DNA of 64,000 nt from Oscillospiraceae bacterium (GCA_031261745.1 JAISJC010000153.1:1-64000), one strand, 5' to 3'; positions 50,301 to 60,052 are shown, counted from the stretch's first letter. Notes: generated by a model not told the origin, from the sequence alone. Numbers and translations: made by a program.

Positions 50301-51454
50301 GTAATCGTTTGCAGGAGTGAACCCGAAGAGTTGAGCAAATAAATCTTAATATCGCCCGTCAGAAGCAGCTTTTTGTCGATTACGGACAGGCGCGCACTCG
50401 CCTTGTAGAGTCCGCCCTCCGGCTCGTTGTAGTTGACGCGCATCTTTGACAGGCGCAGCGTCGGCTCTCTGTACCCAAGCTCCGGCTCTTCGTCGGACGC
50501 CGGCAAAGCCGGCGCGCCCGGCTTCGGATCATTATTGCCCGCGGCACCCGGAATCTTCGTTCCGCTGCTGCTGCCCGGTTCGTCCTCGATAGGCGCAACT
50601 CCGCCGCCGTCAACTGTTGACGGCGTCTTTGAGGGCGGCACCGGCGTCGGAATAATCGGCACGACGCTGTTGCCGTCAAGGTTGTCGTAATCGCCCTTTA
50701 AGTCGTCGTCTATTTTATCGTCTTCATCGACATACGGAAGCTCCACCGGAGGATTTCCCAGAAGTCCGAGCCGGCGCAGATAGTCATAATAGTTATAGGA
50801 TTTGCCTTCAAAAGATACGGTCGATTCCTCGTCGAGTCCGGTTATGCGGTGGAATACAAACACTCCGCCCGTGCGTCCCGTCTCGACCTCGTATGCGTAG
50901 TAGCTGAGGCTCTCCGGCGTGTGGTACAGCATACTGTTAAGCGGGATTTCAATCGTTCCGGTGTCTCCGCCGCGCACAACCATATCCTTGACGTTGGAGA
51001 AGATATTCGCTTTCATACGCACAAGGATGAAGTCGTCGGGGTCCGCCTGCGTCATATTGTCGTAGTTAAATGAGTGACCCGCACTGACAAGAAGTCCGTA
51101 GTAACTGTCAAGTCTCTGGAACTCATCGTTTATCAGCTTTGCCGAGTCGCTGATGTTCATAAGCGCGGTCGCGCCGTTGACGTACATAGGAATATCCGCG
51201 TCAATCCGGTACTTCTTCTCGCCGGCATACAGTTTTCCGGCGCGCTCATACAGCATATCGACAGCGTTGAAATGCAGCGGCACGAGAACCTCGTCCTTTT
51301 CACGTGGGTTCTCGCTTTTCAGGTTTGAAATCCAGTCTTCATCTTCAAACGTAAGTGCCTCGAACCCAATTTCACCAATGGCAATGAGCCGGTAAAATTG
51401 GGCAAAAAGCAGCACCGCTATAATAACTGCGATAATTGCGACGATCTTTTTCAT
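38372..51454 (-). CDS. Giant (~4360 aa) cell-surface protein: N-terminal TM anchor/signal, FN3/Ig-like region, chitin-binding (ChtBD3)-like modules, GLUG repeats, acidic Gly/Asp-rich linker, C-terminal LPKSG-TM-KRRK sorting-like signal
   Basis: Single uninterrupted ORF; GGIIGYAD.., VGGIAGRL.., VGGYVGYM.. GLUG-like repeats; 'WVSGQAYPTGTRVNYAGSVYES', 'AAKTYNAGDKVYYEGRLYKLKDG...VYWEDLG'; C-terminus RVLPKSGIYAIGAVSLTIVVLLVVIFDKRRKTW. Confidence 0.85.
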   Translation of the reverse strand: MKKIVAIIAVIIAVLLFAQFYRLIAIGEIGFEALTFEDEDWISNLKSENPREKDEVLVPLHFNAVDMLYERAGKLYAGEKKYRIDADIPMYVNGATALMNISDSAKLINDEFQRLDSYYGLLVSAGHSFNYDNMTQADPDDFILVRMKANIFSNVKDMVVRGGDTGTIEIPLNSMLYHTPESLSYYAYEVETGRTGGVFVFHRITGLDEESTVSFEGKSYNYYDYLRRLGLLGNPPVELPYVDEDDKIDDDLKGDYDNLDGNSVVPIIPTPVPPSKTPSTVDGGGVAPIEDEPGSSSGTKIPGAAGNNDPKPGAPALPASDEEPELGYREPTLRLSKMRVNYNEPEGGLYKASARLSVIDKKLLLTGDIKIYLLNSSGSLLQTITVSLPAGRDLAYVYETITVNGLYVGGTYKVYGEYKFTDDKGVVQTRQFSEQEFTVTLPILPEPATPPPSPPSDPVDPNYVKPTVTATALTAKTYSLHGNITINDPAGRITKGITYVIWDHDPGEYVSGTDGQYANDSNWHDSTDPDIHPTPTTDPIARVVRRVYIYGSGEVRLDPLVPDTTYWVTSHFIYMNEPTTQYPDGRKAIEHSYFATQKITTEKREVLAPVVVSLANGQLYPDKVRFENFVADLTPTNGFTKADVDYTVLYTRRIQIDFEKASDPTWKRSVTLNDADRTAVLNGDATHPLSFLSAAIFDASTTYKYTLRFFDVHGTEIIGEDSSNHKYTNPGGSFPIAGTIATCKSPPKADMNMAVNKVAEFTLNVNITNPNAAKSWVYRIEIVDMSTAGNPVIFTTMRRGSVGLGTNANQFPLVMPSPGGTDSGNPVTAITGVFSDSLTYLDLPIGKALKAVVYADYDIADTLDNSPFVHVNQVIGEFPFITAPLSSLGDVVFDDANFRLTQDGYGAIMDFKINDGRTDDLLQNLLSQVKITFTPRDPRAPREGESPAATYTYIFSRDNDDGVGGTLTPGEFVIIDEAYFDAWKWNKLGTMTGTGYPIINPNFNTVAVASALPEWPTTITNTYGEFTTRSGKIYVLTGTANSSSPDIGGSGWTLIPEWVSGQAYPTGTRVNYAGSVYESHEAVDANEQKTFDHTLFHVDLSEKLLSMTDYDITYTAMVKINATPTPYRYTPTTQASRYNFKTLRRLPEVRRSGEFVASDSIDVYDLYVYDPDEVCTDKVQLTVTNRSSNKVVYGETLYPQRQDNGYTVVKRDIALANLEESTDLAPQYYDFSFTASSYNQGYDTLTYFSNYGLINYTYNTATEELVQIPDDTTNHLKAAPFAIATRAGLSGRIYLGGITVTSATQSTAKFYVDLEDVRNEIDTEGGGVFYVKVWRYENTADGQTNMVLVNSPGSNNWLNALNSYNPSRETVDHKNQYIDAFAVFVPALASKFQYRVDLSVVIDGHEKILSSREFDTDTAVLEIRDIEDFALITQPSYVGLTITNGVKTEIPYQGLDARFVITRDLVLDPLNYNLADAALTETYRELGFITNSQSVNLHGKYITGGIGAFLSTNDRNQFISGFSDANRFQGLLDFQGFSFTNNTERGYLIYVIGQYGEIRNMVMNTSMFAYPGVATEQSRLAWSNLGWIHDIQLNVGQEDSTDPDVMAERAYVSATNALAIPTNADSVRYSAAKTYNAGDKVYYEGRLYKLKDGFTLPPAKDLGSVSNLVNFHPPLDSVYWEDLGMVMHLPPETQEWNNYGGMVRANSGVIERFVVRVNQPVYARDRFGFIASTSSGTIRDGYVYAAPTMIPKEDGRRYAIQMVTKYQVGGAAAGGAAVGGITGTNDTNGVLERVYSSINILGLYDNTLHPDFTQFGTLVGRNNGIARDSYTTGQVAYRQSKSQWIFTDANARQQYTTDGTTAGPLRSEWITSEADAGYNKAWYYPGVWYANPVVRFSGDDVEPTYLQTAYAGSAVYPSLPNTVFPVNAADLTNLNKQNNVAYGPGVGSQAGKMSTQVSYYSPDEARTYNAAYNTKVGVESLRTENWQKNLLGGGFNTANTVILGYYPQVIMDTSMPPQEFIQLPMNSTPGADIKVTSSIVEQQTEDYAVVALTLKNPSTRLITQINFEYAKTTAGGPTQLRTLNSAVLGINGDPAQQAAMYTAIGKTSADFGTNRRQINSSDGTTRIWIVVFKPLEPQPIPTNANRRLADNDLDRGAFLSRYYIDDIGWKASSLGSVEIPVGNQHFPVDAEFYQPISTLKDWVRYVATDYGTTARTSRNYRIKADIDFSLDSFRTLLLNSTDYEDLINEQIYKFSTTGSAGNNTTGSTGTVLNATAPTAPEDITWDNYGVSNNNNMYIPEYRVGHYAGASYHVFTGHVDGSIFNSNMELIGMHSLDNINIRNKVAQTHGGGLFAYVTGKITNLMTKDMHIDARGSVYTGFVQILYGGKLDNVHLRGDTAYTFTNSAYTSDTRMGGLASYATYGEIWNSSIVGLNINSQSAFTFIGGLVGDIRTGILRNSYITGLDITAQSAKQGNGIGGIIGYADTGSSLNMYAEGRIDTSDQLVGGIAGRLAVNQTMQNTWNLVHITSMADSVGGIVGGYTSTGAMPTTNSLAWGNVTSAWVEYSPDPLDPDAKLHRGAGDGLYRTQGTARSNAYAWVGQKINGKEHTLLDDTIMLRIGTGADPLDLTDLRNFNTYDRAIKMGSEFDYTKISESKMPLLKNSNGVWWPVQAEIPYPGTTDGISAKIIATEGVPMRPDNVTEYRGAVIWVQHPTGTTLNNVTISGLTTALMPTNAVVPNERPGQAEAGMTISSIKVYVTAYERYFDQYEITSVNLTVATNVVQDVDVEGQLILDIPAYLDIPNAYVWQQKLSTVAEGGHGDDFENIRITGTIDFSELYGSAYDSRYGAEPGGSYKLTDGALPRRDLKLNRLEGLESTPGVRQTIRNFISFQNVAQQSFASVEDLNDFFTENPDQLTTATIVSLEGDLYKCGNITATTADFLGSGITVIGTWTKLTTAGNKDGSGNIGGSLVSVITAEISKLHFEQMAFATSGRSVGVVGKLMGSAKELQFDKISIKKTALTATNVQQSGIFGAVNGSMNKIWLNDIYVEGYAYTGGLAGYSRNSNFTNIEANNVTVISNYVMAGGMLGYANNTLLLNSHGHQILVQGSEDIGGLAGYLHTGLPWATEVQYGNDIQDAIVVGTSDTMARTGGMFGRGNITEKPRASNEAVAPIAAGNTGIPAYGVGAGQQAASITVRPVYPYAQFTMTNPANLTVIDHVFVRGGQAVGGMTGQPSNSHHTRSISVSNSFILGGAYIGGITGLSEAVYDANVRDSVISTIYCEQRDGLDSTADYGIAGYVKWRAEYLLYWTTKAGPAGTGYGTKIKYYNGDPGGAMADGKLYSDYIKATVTATKTDSEWNTRIGGIVARYHTTNSGIVNSFVGSTSADRVGGIIGHAYTYATTSHSVLNTVVRGRDYVGGYVGYMENAGTNINAINADVIGRNFVGGVAGYFDQNQTYYGTRTSYIKGTYFVGTVEAKGFIMNKAASVETGQFYAGGIAGSQGSYKLSSTATYRSNSNVVAATVTVPNSGGHAAFLYQRANGDSSDTAAIPGKDQYVYVGSRLIYSGGGATQTVAGPSADGYTIPKTVSTDNLKDPKWWNGSATWTTADSTAFYNYYNRSNDAATGTQAYQYFRYTVPSAGALPINNGYMPYLTKYGTSGHSTGAFVMQHVEGRPQSGSVETYATAGVLTYHSVSDSTYSGGIPIPTGTVGAPTIQIRMMSLMPTELPLPVPTFYAAGGASGLNIDFDYVNPDTGFSVKYDGEAPFAEWNVDQRTFTLDYKFNKALVITVTDGKKEQKYRVDPEDVQHTIMVWGDNYYYGNEFGVHEKDGRLLSGAFANLRDGQGITKEGSLYDIVTGKLLEERVISGLRQEVSPRYSFEYAGYKLDVFGTYTLSTPLNGGEPSEIEGMLMLVKNGYLKPLDASLPVNYDELVYDIVGGEEYLTFLEESGRVSDAVGNPIALPKDFRNYDIVEMTNTLNTDLPYVMVRYDTGVVVCFNYLTGERVNLNVIDGDMSLLKYAKGFFGSPSSVMNSLADGYLEMKPMREVLMVYPLEEEMLEAAKSEAGTAEIKGTNEDGLPDGGAEVDKDAAGANDGTGGNDGAGGNIKGSSNLPGGTNINTDDATGSGKDDKNGTAPEKGQLSDSGAGGSTAEKPSGADGTGTDSEGKGAGNGTANPDGTNANAEKPDTDTDKGVKPDDADKDDKKPESGAEGENGAGEGGGDADLANPNGEKPEPGESVAVDTDKSGPEDGAESGEEGGPKGAGLDKPETKASPTYTMAYNNETGKYEFYDVARLLAGDTLPAIEATEENTALAAQLLDNYIRAEAGTNRVLPKSGIYAIGAVSLTIVVLLVVIFDKRRKTW

Positions 51455-51510
51455 AGTATCCCCCAAATAATTCTGTCAAGCTACTTCTCTGACGGCGCAC
51501 CGCCCGATGT

Positions 51511-52278
51511 TCAGCCCGCTTTAAGCAGGCTGCCCTTTTCGAGCGAGTTGAGTACCGCAGGATTCGTAAACAGCAACATTTCCTGACCGTTCCAGTACAG
51601 GATATCCTTCGACAGGTCAATGCTGTATCCGTCCATATGCGCCATAACACGCGCCATATCGGTGTCGAGAAGCATTCCCTCTTCCGCGTCCCTTGGGTAA
51701 ACCTCTATGCGGACGTTGTAGATAACCACCATATAAGACATAGCCTCAATATGGATCTGCTCATTCGCTCCGTCACCCCACACAATATCGGCAGGCTCTA
51801 AGAAAATATATGTATCTCTGCCGTCAAAGAGGAATCCGCTGTCCATCATTGTCTCTTCTTTACCTGCGCGAACAGTGTACTCTCCCGCGTCGGTCTCTGT
51901 GACTGTCGAGAAGTACTCCACGCGTCCGGTCTTGGAAAACGCCGGTATAATTGCCGACATATTCTCCGGCAAAATGAACTTATGCACGTTCTCACAGACC
52001 ACGGGCAGCGCGTCGATCGGGAACGGATTCTCCGGCGTCGTAACCTGGTCTTCGAGTATGTTCCGTGTCTTTCCGCGCACAATCCGCGTCTTGCCGGCCT
52101 CGTGGTTGAATTTAATGCCCACGTCGTAGTGATACGTGTTCACGTCAAACTCGTGAATACCGAGGCTCCGTATGTACAACAAAACTAACGCCACGCCTAT
52201 CAGGGCGACGACGACAATCAGCACTATAAGAAAAATTCTGCGCTTGCGCTTATTGATATTTCCGCTCAAACAAATCAC
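51511..52278 (-). CDS. Single-pass membrane protein of unknown function, 255 aa, in the F1-like locus
   Basis: NINKRKRRIFLIVLIVVVALIGVALVLLYIRSLG TM followed by a beta-rich ectodomain; overlaps the preceding gene by 29 nt. Confidence 0.75.
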   Translation of the reverse strand: MICLSGNINKRKRRIFLIVLIVVVALIGVALVLLYIRSLGIHEFDVNTYHYDVGIKFNHEAGKTRIVRGKTRNILEDQVTTPENPFPIDALPVVCENVHKFILPENMSAIIPAFSKTGRVEYFSTVTETDAGEYTVRAGKEETMMDSGFLFDGRDTYIFLEPADIVWGDGANEQIHIEAMSYMVVIYNVRIEVYPRDAEEGMLLDTDMARVMAHMDGYSIDLSKDILYWNGQEMLLFTNPAVLNSLEKGSLLKAG

Positions 52279-52780
52279 CCAGATCTTTTATGATAAAATA
52301 CAGGCTGTATACAGAGACGAAAATCGACAACAGAATATAAATCAGTAAAATCGACTTGTCACTGCGAACCTCATTTAGGAATCCCCACATTACGTTTGTT
52401 GCAAGCAACGCCGCGCCCATCGCCGCGCCGTTAATGACGTCAAACAGGATCTTCATCGGCTGCCCGCGATACGCCAGCGCACCGATGATGACAAAACCCG
52501 CAAAACACGTGATGAATGCCACATCCATCCGCAGATGGAATACGGCGACTGAGACGATAAGCGTCTCTCTTAAAATCGACTGTGTAAGCCACAGCACATC
52601 CCTGTTCCGCATTCCGAACAGCATTCCCAGAACTTTCATTCGCTTCTGTCCCCAGTTCACATTGCCGGTCAACAGGATTATGAACGCGAAAATAATCACG
52701 CCGACACCCACTGCAAACCACAGGAACCAGGACATATCGAACACCGTGGAAATCATTTGACTTCCGATTTCATCTATCAC
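52250..52780 (-). CDS. Polytopic membrane protein of unknown function, 176 aa, in the F1-like locus
   Basis: About 4-5 hydrophobic helices (FLWFAVGVGVIIFAFIILLTG, VAFITCFAGFVIIGALAY, ILLIYILLSIFVSVYSLYFII). Confidence 0.75.
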   Translation of the reverse strand: MIDEIGSQMISTVFDMSWFLWFAVGVGVIIFAFIILLTGNVNWGQKRMKVLGMLFGMRNRDVLWLTQSILRETLIVSVAVFHLRMDVAFITCFAGFVIIGALAYRGQPMKILFDVINGAAMGAALLATNVMWGFLNEVRSDKSILLIYILLSIFVSVYSLYFIIKDLGDLFERKYQ

Positions 52781-52810
52781 GGCTGCCTCCTTGATAATTC
52801 CGCGTCGCCG

Positions 52811-53203
52811 TCATCGTGCGGCGGCGCGCTTCTCGGCCTCTTCCTCTTCCTCAGGCGTCACAAGCCCCTGCTCGTTCTGAATCAGGAAGAACACGTTATG
52901 CACGTGGCACAAAAAGCCTTTAACACCCTTTATCGAGTAGTAAACGTCGCGTCCGATAAATTCCACGTCTCCGTCCACCATACCCACGACGGGCGTATAG
53001 TCTTCAAGAATGGTGAGGCTGCTCTTTCTGTTCTTCACGCGCACCATACTTATGTTCTTGAAGATTTCAAGCCCGTTTTCAAAGCTCGACACCTGTGCCT
53101 GTATGCGTCCTACTCTCGCACGCGCGTACGCCTCAAGCTCCTTTTCGGACTGAGAGGTTTCGACGCTGACGGCCATAGTGCTTTTTATTTCTTTCCTGGC
53201 CAT
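52811..53203 (-). CDS. F1 epsilon-subunit-like protein (beta-sandwich only), 130 aa
   Basis: 'MVRVKNRKSSLTILEDYTPVVGMVDGDVEFIGRDVYYSIKGVKGFLCHVHNVFFLI' follows the AtpC N-terminal pattern (GxLxILxxHxPxVxxLxxGxVxI); located just after beta. Confidence 0.55.
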   Translation of the reverse strand: MARKEIKSTMAVSVETSQSEKELEAYARARVGRIQAQVSSFENGLEIFKNISMVRVKNRKSSLTILEDYTPVVGMVDGDVEFIGRDVYYSIKGVKGFLCHVHNVFFLIQNEQGLVTPEEEEEAEKRAAAR

Positions 53204-53220
53204 AGTCTCTCACTCTCCAA

Positions 53221-55395
<2,175 letters not shown>

Positions 55396-55399
<4 letters not shown>

Positions 55400-56721
55400 A
55401 TCTCGTTCTCCGCAAATTCCTTAAACCGCTCCACCATTCCGTCCGGATCAAGCGGCGAGAAACGGTATTGCTTCATACGTTCAAGCATTTCCTTGCCCAT
55501 AAGCAGCTTTGTGCGCATCTCAACGCTCATCTCGTCGATATTGGCAAGCTCGAATATCTCCTTTGTTTCGAGGTAGGAGAGCAGCTCGCGCCGCACAGAG
55601 GTTCCGAGCTTCTTCATACTCGGAATCTGAACCTGTCCGCCGAGACGCGACACCGAAAGTCCGAAGTTGATTGCGGGCTTCTGCCCTTTTTCAAAGAACT
55701 TCGTCGAGGTGACGATCTGTCCGTCCGTGATGGATATGATGTTTGTAACGACGTAATCCGTGATGTCTCCGCCGCGCGTCTCAACAATCGGCAGAATGGT
55801 GATGGAACCGCCGTCCTTGTGCTGGCATCCGAGTTCAAGCATACTCGCGTGCGCGAAGAAGATGTCCGGCGGGAACGCGTCGCGCCCCGGAACCTTTCCG
55901 GCGAGAAGGCTGATTTCGCGGTACACGTTCGCGTGCTGCGTCAGGTCGTCGATTACGACGAGGACGTCGCTTCCGCGCGCCATAAACTGCGTCGCGAGTG
56001 ACAGCGCGACCTGCGGGGTTATGTACATCATCGGCGCGCAGTCCTCCTGGAACGCCGCGTAGATGATTGTGTATTCCATCGCGCCGCGGTTGAGAAGCTC
56101 GTTGTAAACTTCTTTTACCGTCTTTTTCGTCTTGCCGAGCGCGACATAGATGCAGACTACATCCTGTCCGCGCTGGTTGGCGATCGCGTCCAGTCCCATT
56201 TGCGTTTTGCCGGTTTTCTTGTCGCCGAGGATCAGCTGGCGTTGTCCGCGTCCGATCGGATACATCAGGTCGATGCCGCTGATGCCCGTGTACAGCGGAC
56301 GGTTGACCGTCGTGCGGTCCATAATCGGAATATTCGTCGGAACGGCGGGAATCTCCACCAGATCCTTGAATTTGTTACCCGTGAATTTGTCCTCGCCGAA
56401 GATATCGACGATATGCCCGACGAAATCCGTGGAAACCATCGCGGAAAACAGCTTTCCGCTCGACGTCACCTCGTCCCCCACGAAAACCGCGGCGACGCGC
56501 TTGACAAGCTCGATTGTTACGGAGCTTTTTCCAATGTGGGTGATGTACCCTTCCGCCTTGTCACCGATGTAGACGCGCTCGAAATAGAATCCGTCTTCGA
56601 GTCCGGCAACTTCGAGAATGTAGTTCGATACGCGGACAACCTTACCCACCGCATACACATTCTGGCCAGACTTTATCGCGTCAATCTTTGAACTTATTAC
56701 GTCCTGTATTTTATCGCTCAT
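55396..56721 (-). CDS. F1 ATPase alpha-subunit-like protein (shortened C-terminus, 441 aa)
   Basis: PIGRGQRQLILGDKKTGKTQMGLDAI, VLVVIDDLTQHANVYREISLLAGKVPGRDAFPPDIFFAHASMLE, INFGLSVSRLGGQVQ. Confidence 0.92.
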
Positions 56722-57494
56722 CCGCTTATCTCCCTACTCCTTATTGAAAAGTCGTGCATCCTTCCGCCGGCAATCACATATACGCCCTCGCAAACGCTTG
56801 GGTCAAACTGCGTTACAACATTGCCGCCGTATACACTCGCTAAATCGCTGGGGTTTCCCGTCCGGACAACGACATCCGGAGAATCGGTAAAACTTCTGAC
56901 GTTCAGCCAGTCGAAGAACGCGATGATATCGCCCGTCGGTTCCTCTTCGAGGTAGCTGTCCACCAGTTTTGCAGGTTTGCCTTTGAAGCTCCCTTTGATA
57001 ATGGCAAACGCTTCGTCCCTGTCGAGCAGAGAGAGTTGGTAGCGCAGTTCAATCGAAATCGCTTCCAAAATATCCTGCGCGGCATTCCCGCTCGCTTTGG
57101 CTGCGTCCGTCAGCGCGACCACGGACTTAACGCACGCGCCCTTGTCAACGGTAAATTGGTTTCTCAGTGCCTGGTAGCCCGCCGTGAAATCCTTGTCCAA
57201 GTACCGCCCCTTCAACAGCGTGAAGAAGTTTGACGTACCCGCCTTAGTCTCACCGGGCGATTGTGCGGCCCATTGCGCCTCCTCGGCGACCTTTGCCTGC
57301 TCCGTCTCAATCTGCTTTAAGAGTGCTTTAAGTTCAAGCTCTTTGTTTTCCAACAGCTCGTCATAGACATTTGCTTCGTGTATCATATTGAGCTTTGAGA
57401 ACCTGCCGAGCCGCCTTATCGCGCCTTTAAGCATATAGAAGAACAGGGTGCTCATAAGAATCAGTATCAACGCAACCGCGATAAATACTCCCAT
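56718..57494 (-). CDS. b/delta-like peripheral stalk protein (N-terminal TM, helical stalk, delta-like C-terminus), 258 aa
   Basis: MGVFIAVALILILMSTLFFYML then Glu/Lys-rich helix; C-terminus 'GVYVIAGGRMHDFSIRSREI' resembles the AtpH C-terminus. Confidence 0.62.
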   Translation of the reverse strand: MGVFIAVALILILMSTLFFYMLKGAIRRLGRFSKLNMIHEANVYDELLENKELELKALLKQIETEQAKVAEEAQWAAQSPGETKAGTSNFFTLLKGRYLDKDFTAGYQALRNQFTVDKGACVKSVVALTDAAKASGNAAQDILEAISIELRYQLSLLDRDEAFAIIKGSFKGKPAKLVDSYLEEEPTGDIIAFFDWLNVRSFTDSPDVVVRTGNPSDLASVYGGNVVTQFDPSVCEGVYVIAGGRMHDFSIRSREISG

Positions 57495-57517
57495 ATATCT
57501 TCTCCTTCAATCTTGCG

Positions 57518-57826
<309 letters not shown>

Positions 57827-57834
57827 TTATTGCG

Positions 57835-60000
57835 TTAGGCTTTCAGTCTGTCTTTGATTTTGCCGAGTATTCCCGCGGTGCCCGAACTTCCGAGGCCTTC
57901 TCCGCCGCCGCCGCTTCCGTCACCCGTAGGTGTCGGGTCCGGATCTGTCGTCGGGGTCGGGGTCGGGTCCGGCGTAGGCGTGGGCGTCGGATCCGGTGTC
58001 GGGGTCGGTGTTTCCGTCGGTGTCGCCGTAGGTGTCGGTGTCGCGGTCGGCGTCTCCGTAGGTGTTGTTGTCGGCGTCGCTGACGGCGTTTCCGTCGGCG
58101 TCGGGGTCGGTGTAGCAGTCGGCGTCTCCGTCGGCGTCGGGGTCGGTGTTTCTGTCGGCGTAGGCGTGGGTGTCGGCGTCGTAGATGTTCCGCCGCCGCT
58201 GCCTCCGCTGCCGCCCTCAACCTGCACATCGTCAAGCGAATTTCCGGAGGTTATTGCGTCCATAACGCTGAACGGTGTAACAGCGAGTGCGCCTCTCGAT
58301 GATGTGACGTTTGAATACTCAATGTACGCATATTCCAAAGTAACCGGTTTCGTCGTCTGTGTTTCTCCGTCATAATATGTGCAGTTTATCAAGCTAAGTC
58401 TGTGTACTAAACCGCCCTTAAGGTTCGGAGTTTCAACACCGCCAGGGTTCGGATAATAGAACATTCCAGAAAAACCCTGCGACGATGTGGCGTTTGAGAT
58501 GTTAATTTGCTCACTGAGACGCGGGAATCCAGTAGCCGGATTAGTAGCAAGCGCACTATGCTGTCCGTCAATCGTAAGCTCAATCCTCGCACCGTCGAGT
58601 TTGTACTCCGGATCCAGCTTTACGTTGTAGTAAACCTGATTCGCCGTCAGTAACTCGACCGAAATGCTGACCGCAATCGCGTTCGTGCGCACGTGTACGA
58701 AGTCTTCAAGCTCGATAGCATCCGACGCGCCCTCTTCAAGCGAGTTGGTCATCATCTTGATCGTATATTCCGCCGCGGGATCCAAATCCGGAATTCTTAT
58801 GTAGTGTCCGTCCGGATTCAGGTCGATGCGTCCGGGTGTACCCGGTGTGGCTCCGAACTTCTCGTACTCAACGTAAATCTCGGCGTATCCGTAGCCGGGG
58901 TCAACGATTGTGTACTCAACATCAATATAGTTCACGCCCGGTTTGAGCGTAAGGAACATCGCGTTGCGGCGCATCGTAATCTTCGGGACTTTCGCGGTGC
59001 TGCCCGCGGCTCCGTCGCCGCCGGGTCCGCCGTTACCGCCCGAACCGCCCGAACCGCCGTCTCCGCCGGCTCCGCCGGCTCCGCCTTCGCCGCCGACGCC
59101 GCCGTTACCGCCGATGCCGCCGATGCCGCCAAGTCCGCCCTTGCCGCCGAGTCCGCCTTCGCCGCCGTTACCGCCGTTGCCGCCGGTTCCGCCGGTTCCG
59201 CCGAGTCCGCCGTTACCGCCGCGGATTATGATCGTCTCGTCAGAGCCGACAGAATCCGGGGTCTCACCGTCCGTACCGGTTCCGGTGGCCCGGCTGTCTC
59301 CGCTTGTGGTTCCGCCGGCCTGCTGCTCCAACAGCGACATACCCATCGACGTTGTGCCGAGGATTTTTGTCAGGTCAATAGACTTGCCGCCCGTCTCAAT
59401 CTTCTCGCCGGAGATGTAGAACTTTACATCGCCGGTTTGAAGCGTCATCGGCTGCAACGTCTTTAAGTTCACCTGGTCGTTGAGCAGCTGTGCGTTGCCG
59501 AGGCGGTCAAGCACGATATACAGGAAGTTGTGAGCCGAAAACAGCCCCGTCTCATCCGTAATCGTACCGCCGACCATAACGTAGCGTCTGTCCGCGAGCT
59601 TATAGAACGCGGGCGTCTCATAGCTCGTAATCTCGGTCTCGCCGCGCAGCGAGTCCACGCCGCCGTTGTCGAACACGCGGTAGCCGCCGCCGAACAGTTT
59701 CAGCACGCTCGCGCCCGTCTCATACGCGACCGGCTTGCTGCCGAGCGGGTATTCGCTCCCGCCCTCCGCGAAGTACAGGTAATAGCCCCCGTCGTCGCCC
59801 TCGCGGATCAGGCCGTCCGCCGCCGTTGTTATCGGCTGATTGTCCTGATCGTACACGATGCTGTTTGCCGCGAGCTGATAGATCATCCGTTTCTGTTCTC
59901 CGACCTGGATAACCATCATCAACAGCATAACAAGGTTCAACAGCACCGTACCGCCGAAGACGGCGAAGCCTACAACTGCCTTTTTGTTAAACTTTCTCAT
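57835..60000 (-). CDS. 721-aa N-terminally anchored surface protein with Gly-Gly-X and Thr-Pro repeats
   Basis: N-term TM '[23 protein letters not shown]'; [14 protein letters not shown]... ; [22 protein letters not shown]... near the C-terminus. Confidence 0.85.
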   Translation of the reverse strand: MRKFNKKAVVGFAVFGGTVLLNLVMLLMMVIQVGEQKRMIYQLAANSIVYDQDNQPITTAADGLIREGDDGGYYLYFAEGGSEYPLGSKPVAYETGASVLKLFGGGYRVFDNGGVDSLRGETEITSYETPAFYKLADRRYVMVGGTITDETGLFSAHNFLYIVLDRLGNAQLLNDQVNLKTLQPMTLQTGDVKFYISGEKIETGGKSIDLTKILGTTSMGMSLLEQQAGGTTSGDSRATGTGTDGETPDSVGSDETIIIRGGNGGLGGTGGTGGNGGNGGEGGLGGKGGLGGIGGIGGNGGVGGEGGAGGAGGDGGSGGSGGNGGPGGDGAAGSTAKVPKITMRRNAMFLTLKPGVNYIDVEYTIVDPGYGYAEIYVEYEKFGATPGTPGRIDLNPDGHYIRIPDLDPAAEYTIKMMTNSLEEGASDAIELEDFVHVRTNAIAVSISVELLTANQVYYNVKLDPEYKLDGARIELTIDGQHSALATNPATGFPRLSEQINISNATSSQGFSGMFYYPNPGGVETPNLKGGLVHRLSLINCTYYDGETQTTKPVTLEYAYIEYSNVTSSRGALAVTPFSVMDAITSGNSLDDVQVEGGSGGSGGGTSTTPTPTPTPTETPTPTPTETPTATPTPTPTETPSATPTTTPTETPTATPTPTATPTETPTPTPDPTPTPTPDPTPTPTTDPDPTPTGDGSGGGGEGLGSSGTAGILGKIKDRLKA
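57925..58190 (-). repeat. Coding Thr-Pro-rich degenerate short tandem repeat
   Basis: Repeated gtcggcgt/gtcggggt units on + strand, translating to TPTPTETPT on the minus strand. Confidence 0.85.
59015..59222 (-). repeat. Coding Gly-Gly-X tandem triplet repeat
   Basis: ccgccg... array translating on the minus strand to [26 protein letters not shown]...GGPGGDG. Confidence 0.88.
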
Positions 60001-60052
60001 CTTTGCCCTACTTTCTCAGTCTCTGAATCGGTACTTATACACGTTATCCGCG

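Noticed and set aside
57925-58190. Tandem repeats as CRISPR array or plus-strand [10 protein letters not shown] protein
   Set aside because: Units are short, without unique spacers, and encode the Thr-Pro spacer in the minus-strand surface protein.
58943-59419. Plus-strand proline-rich ORF ([14 protein letters not shown])
   Set aside because: Reverse complement of the Gly-Gly-X coding repeat.
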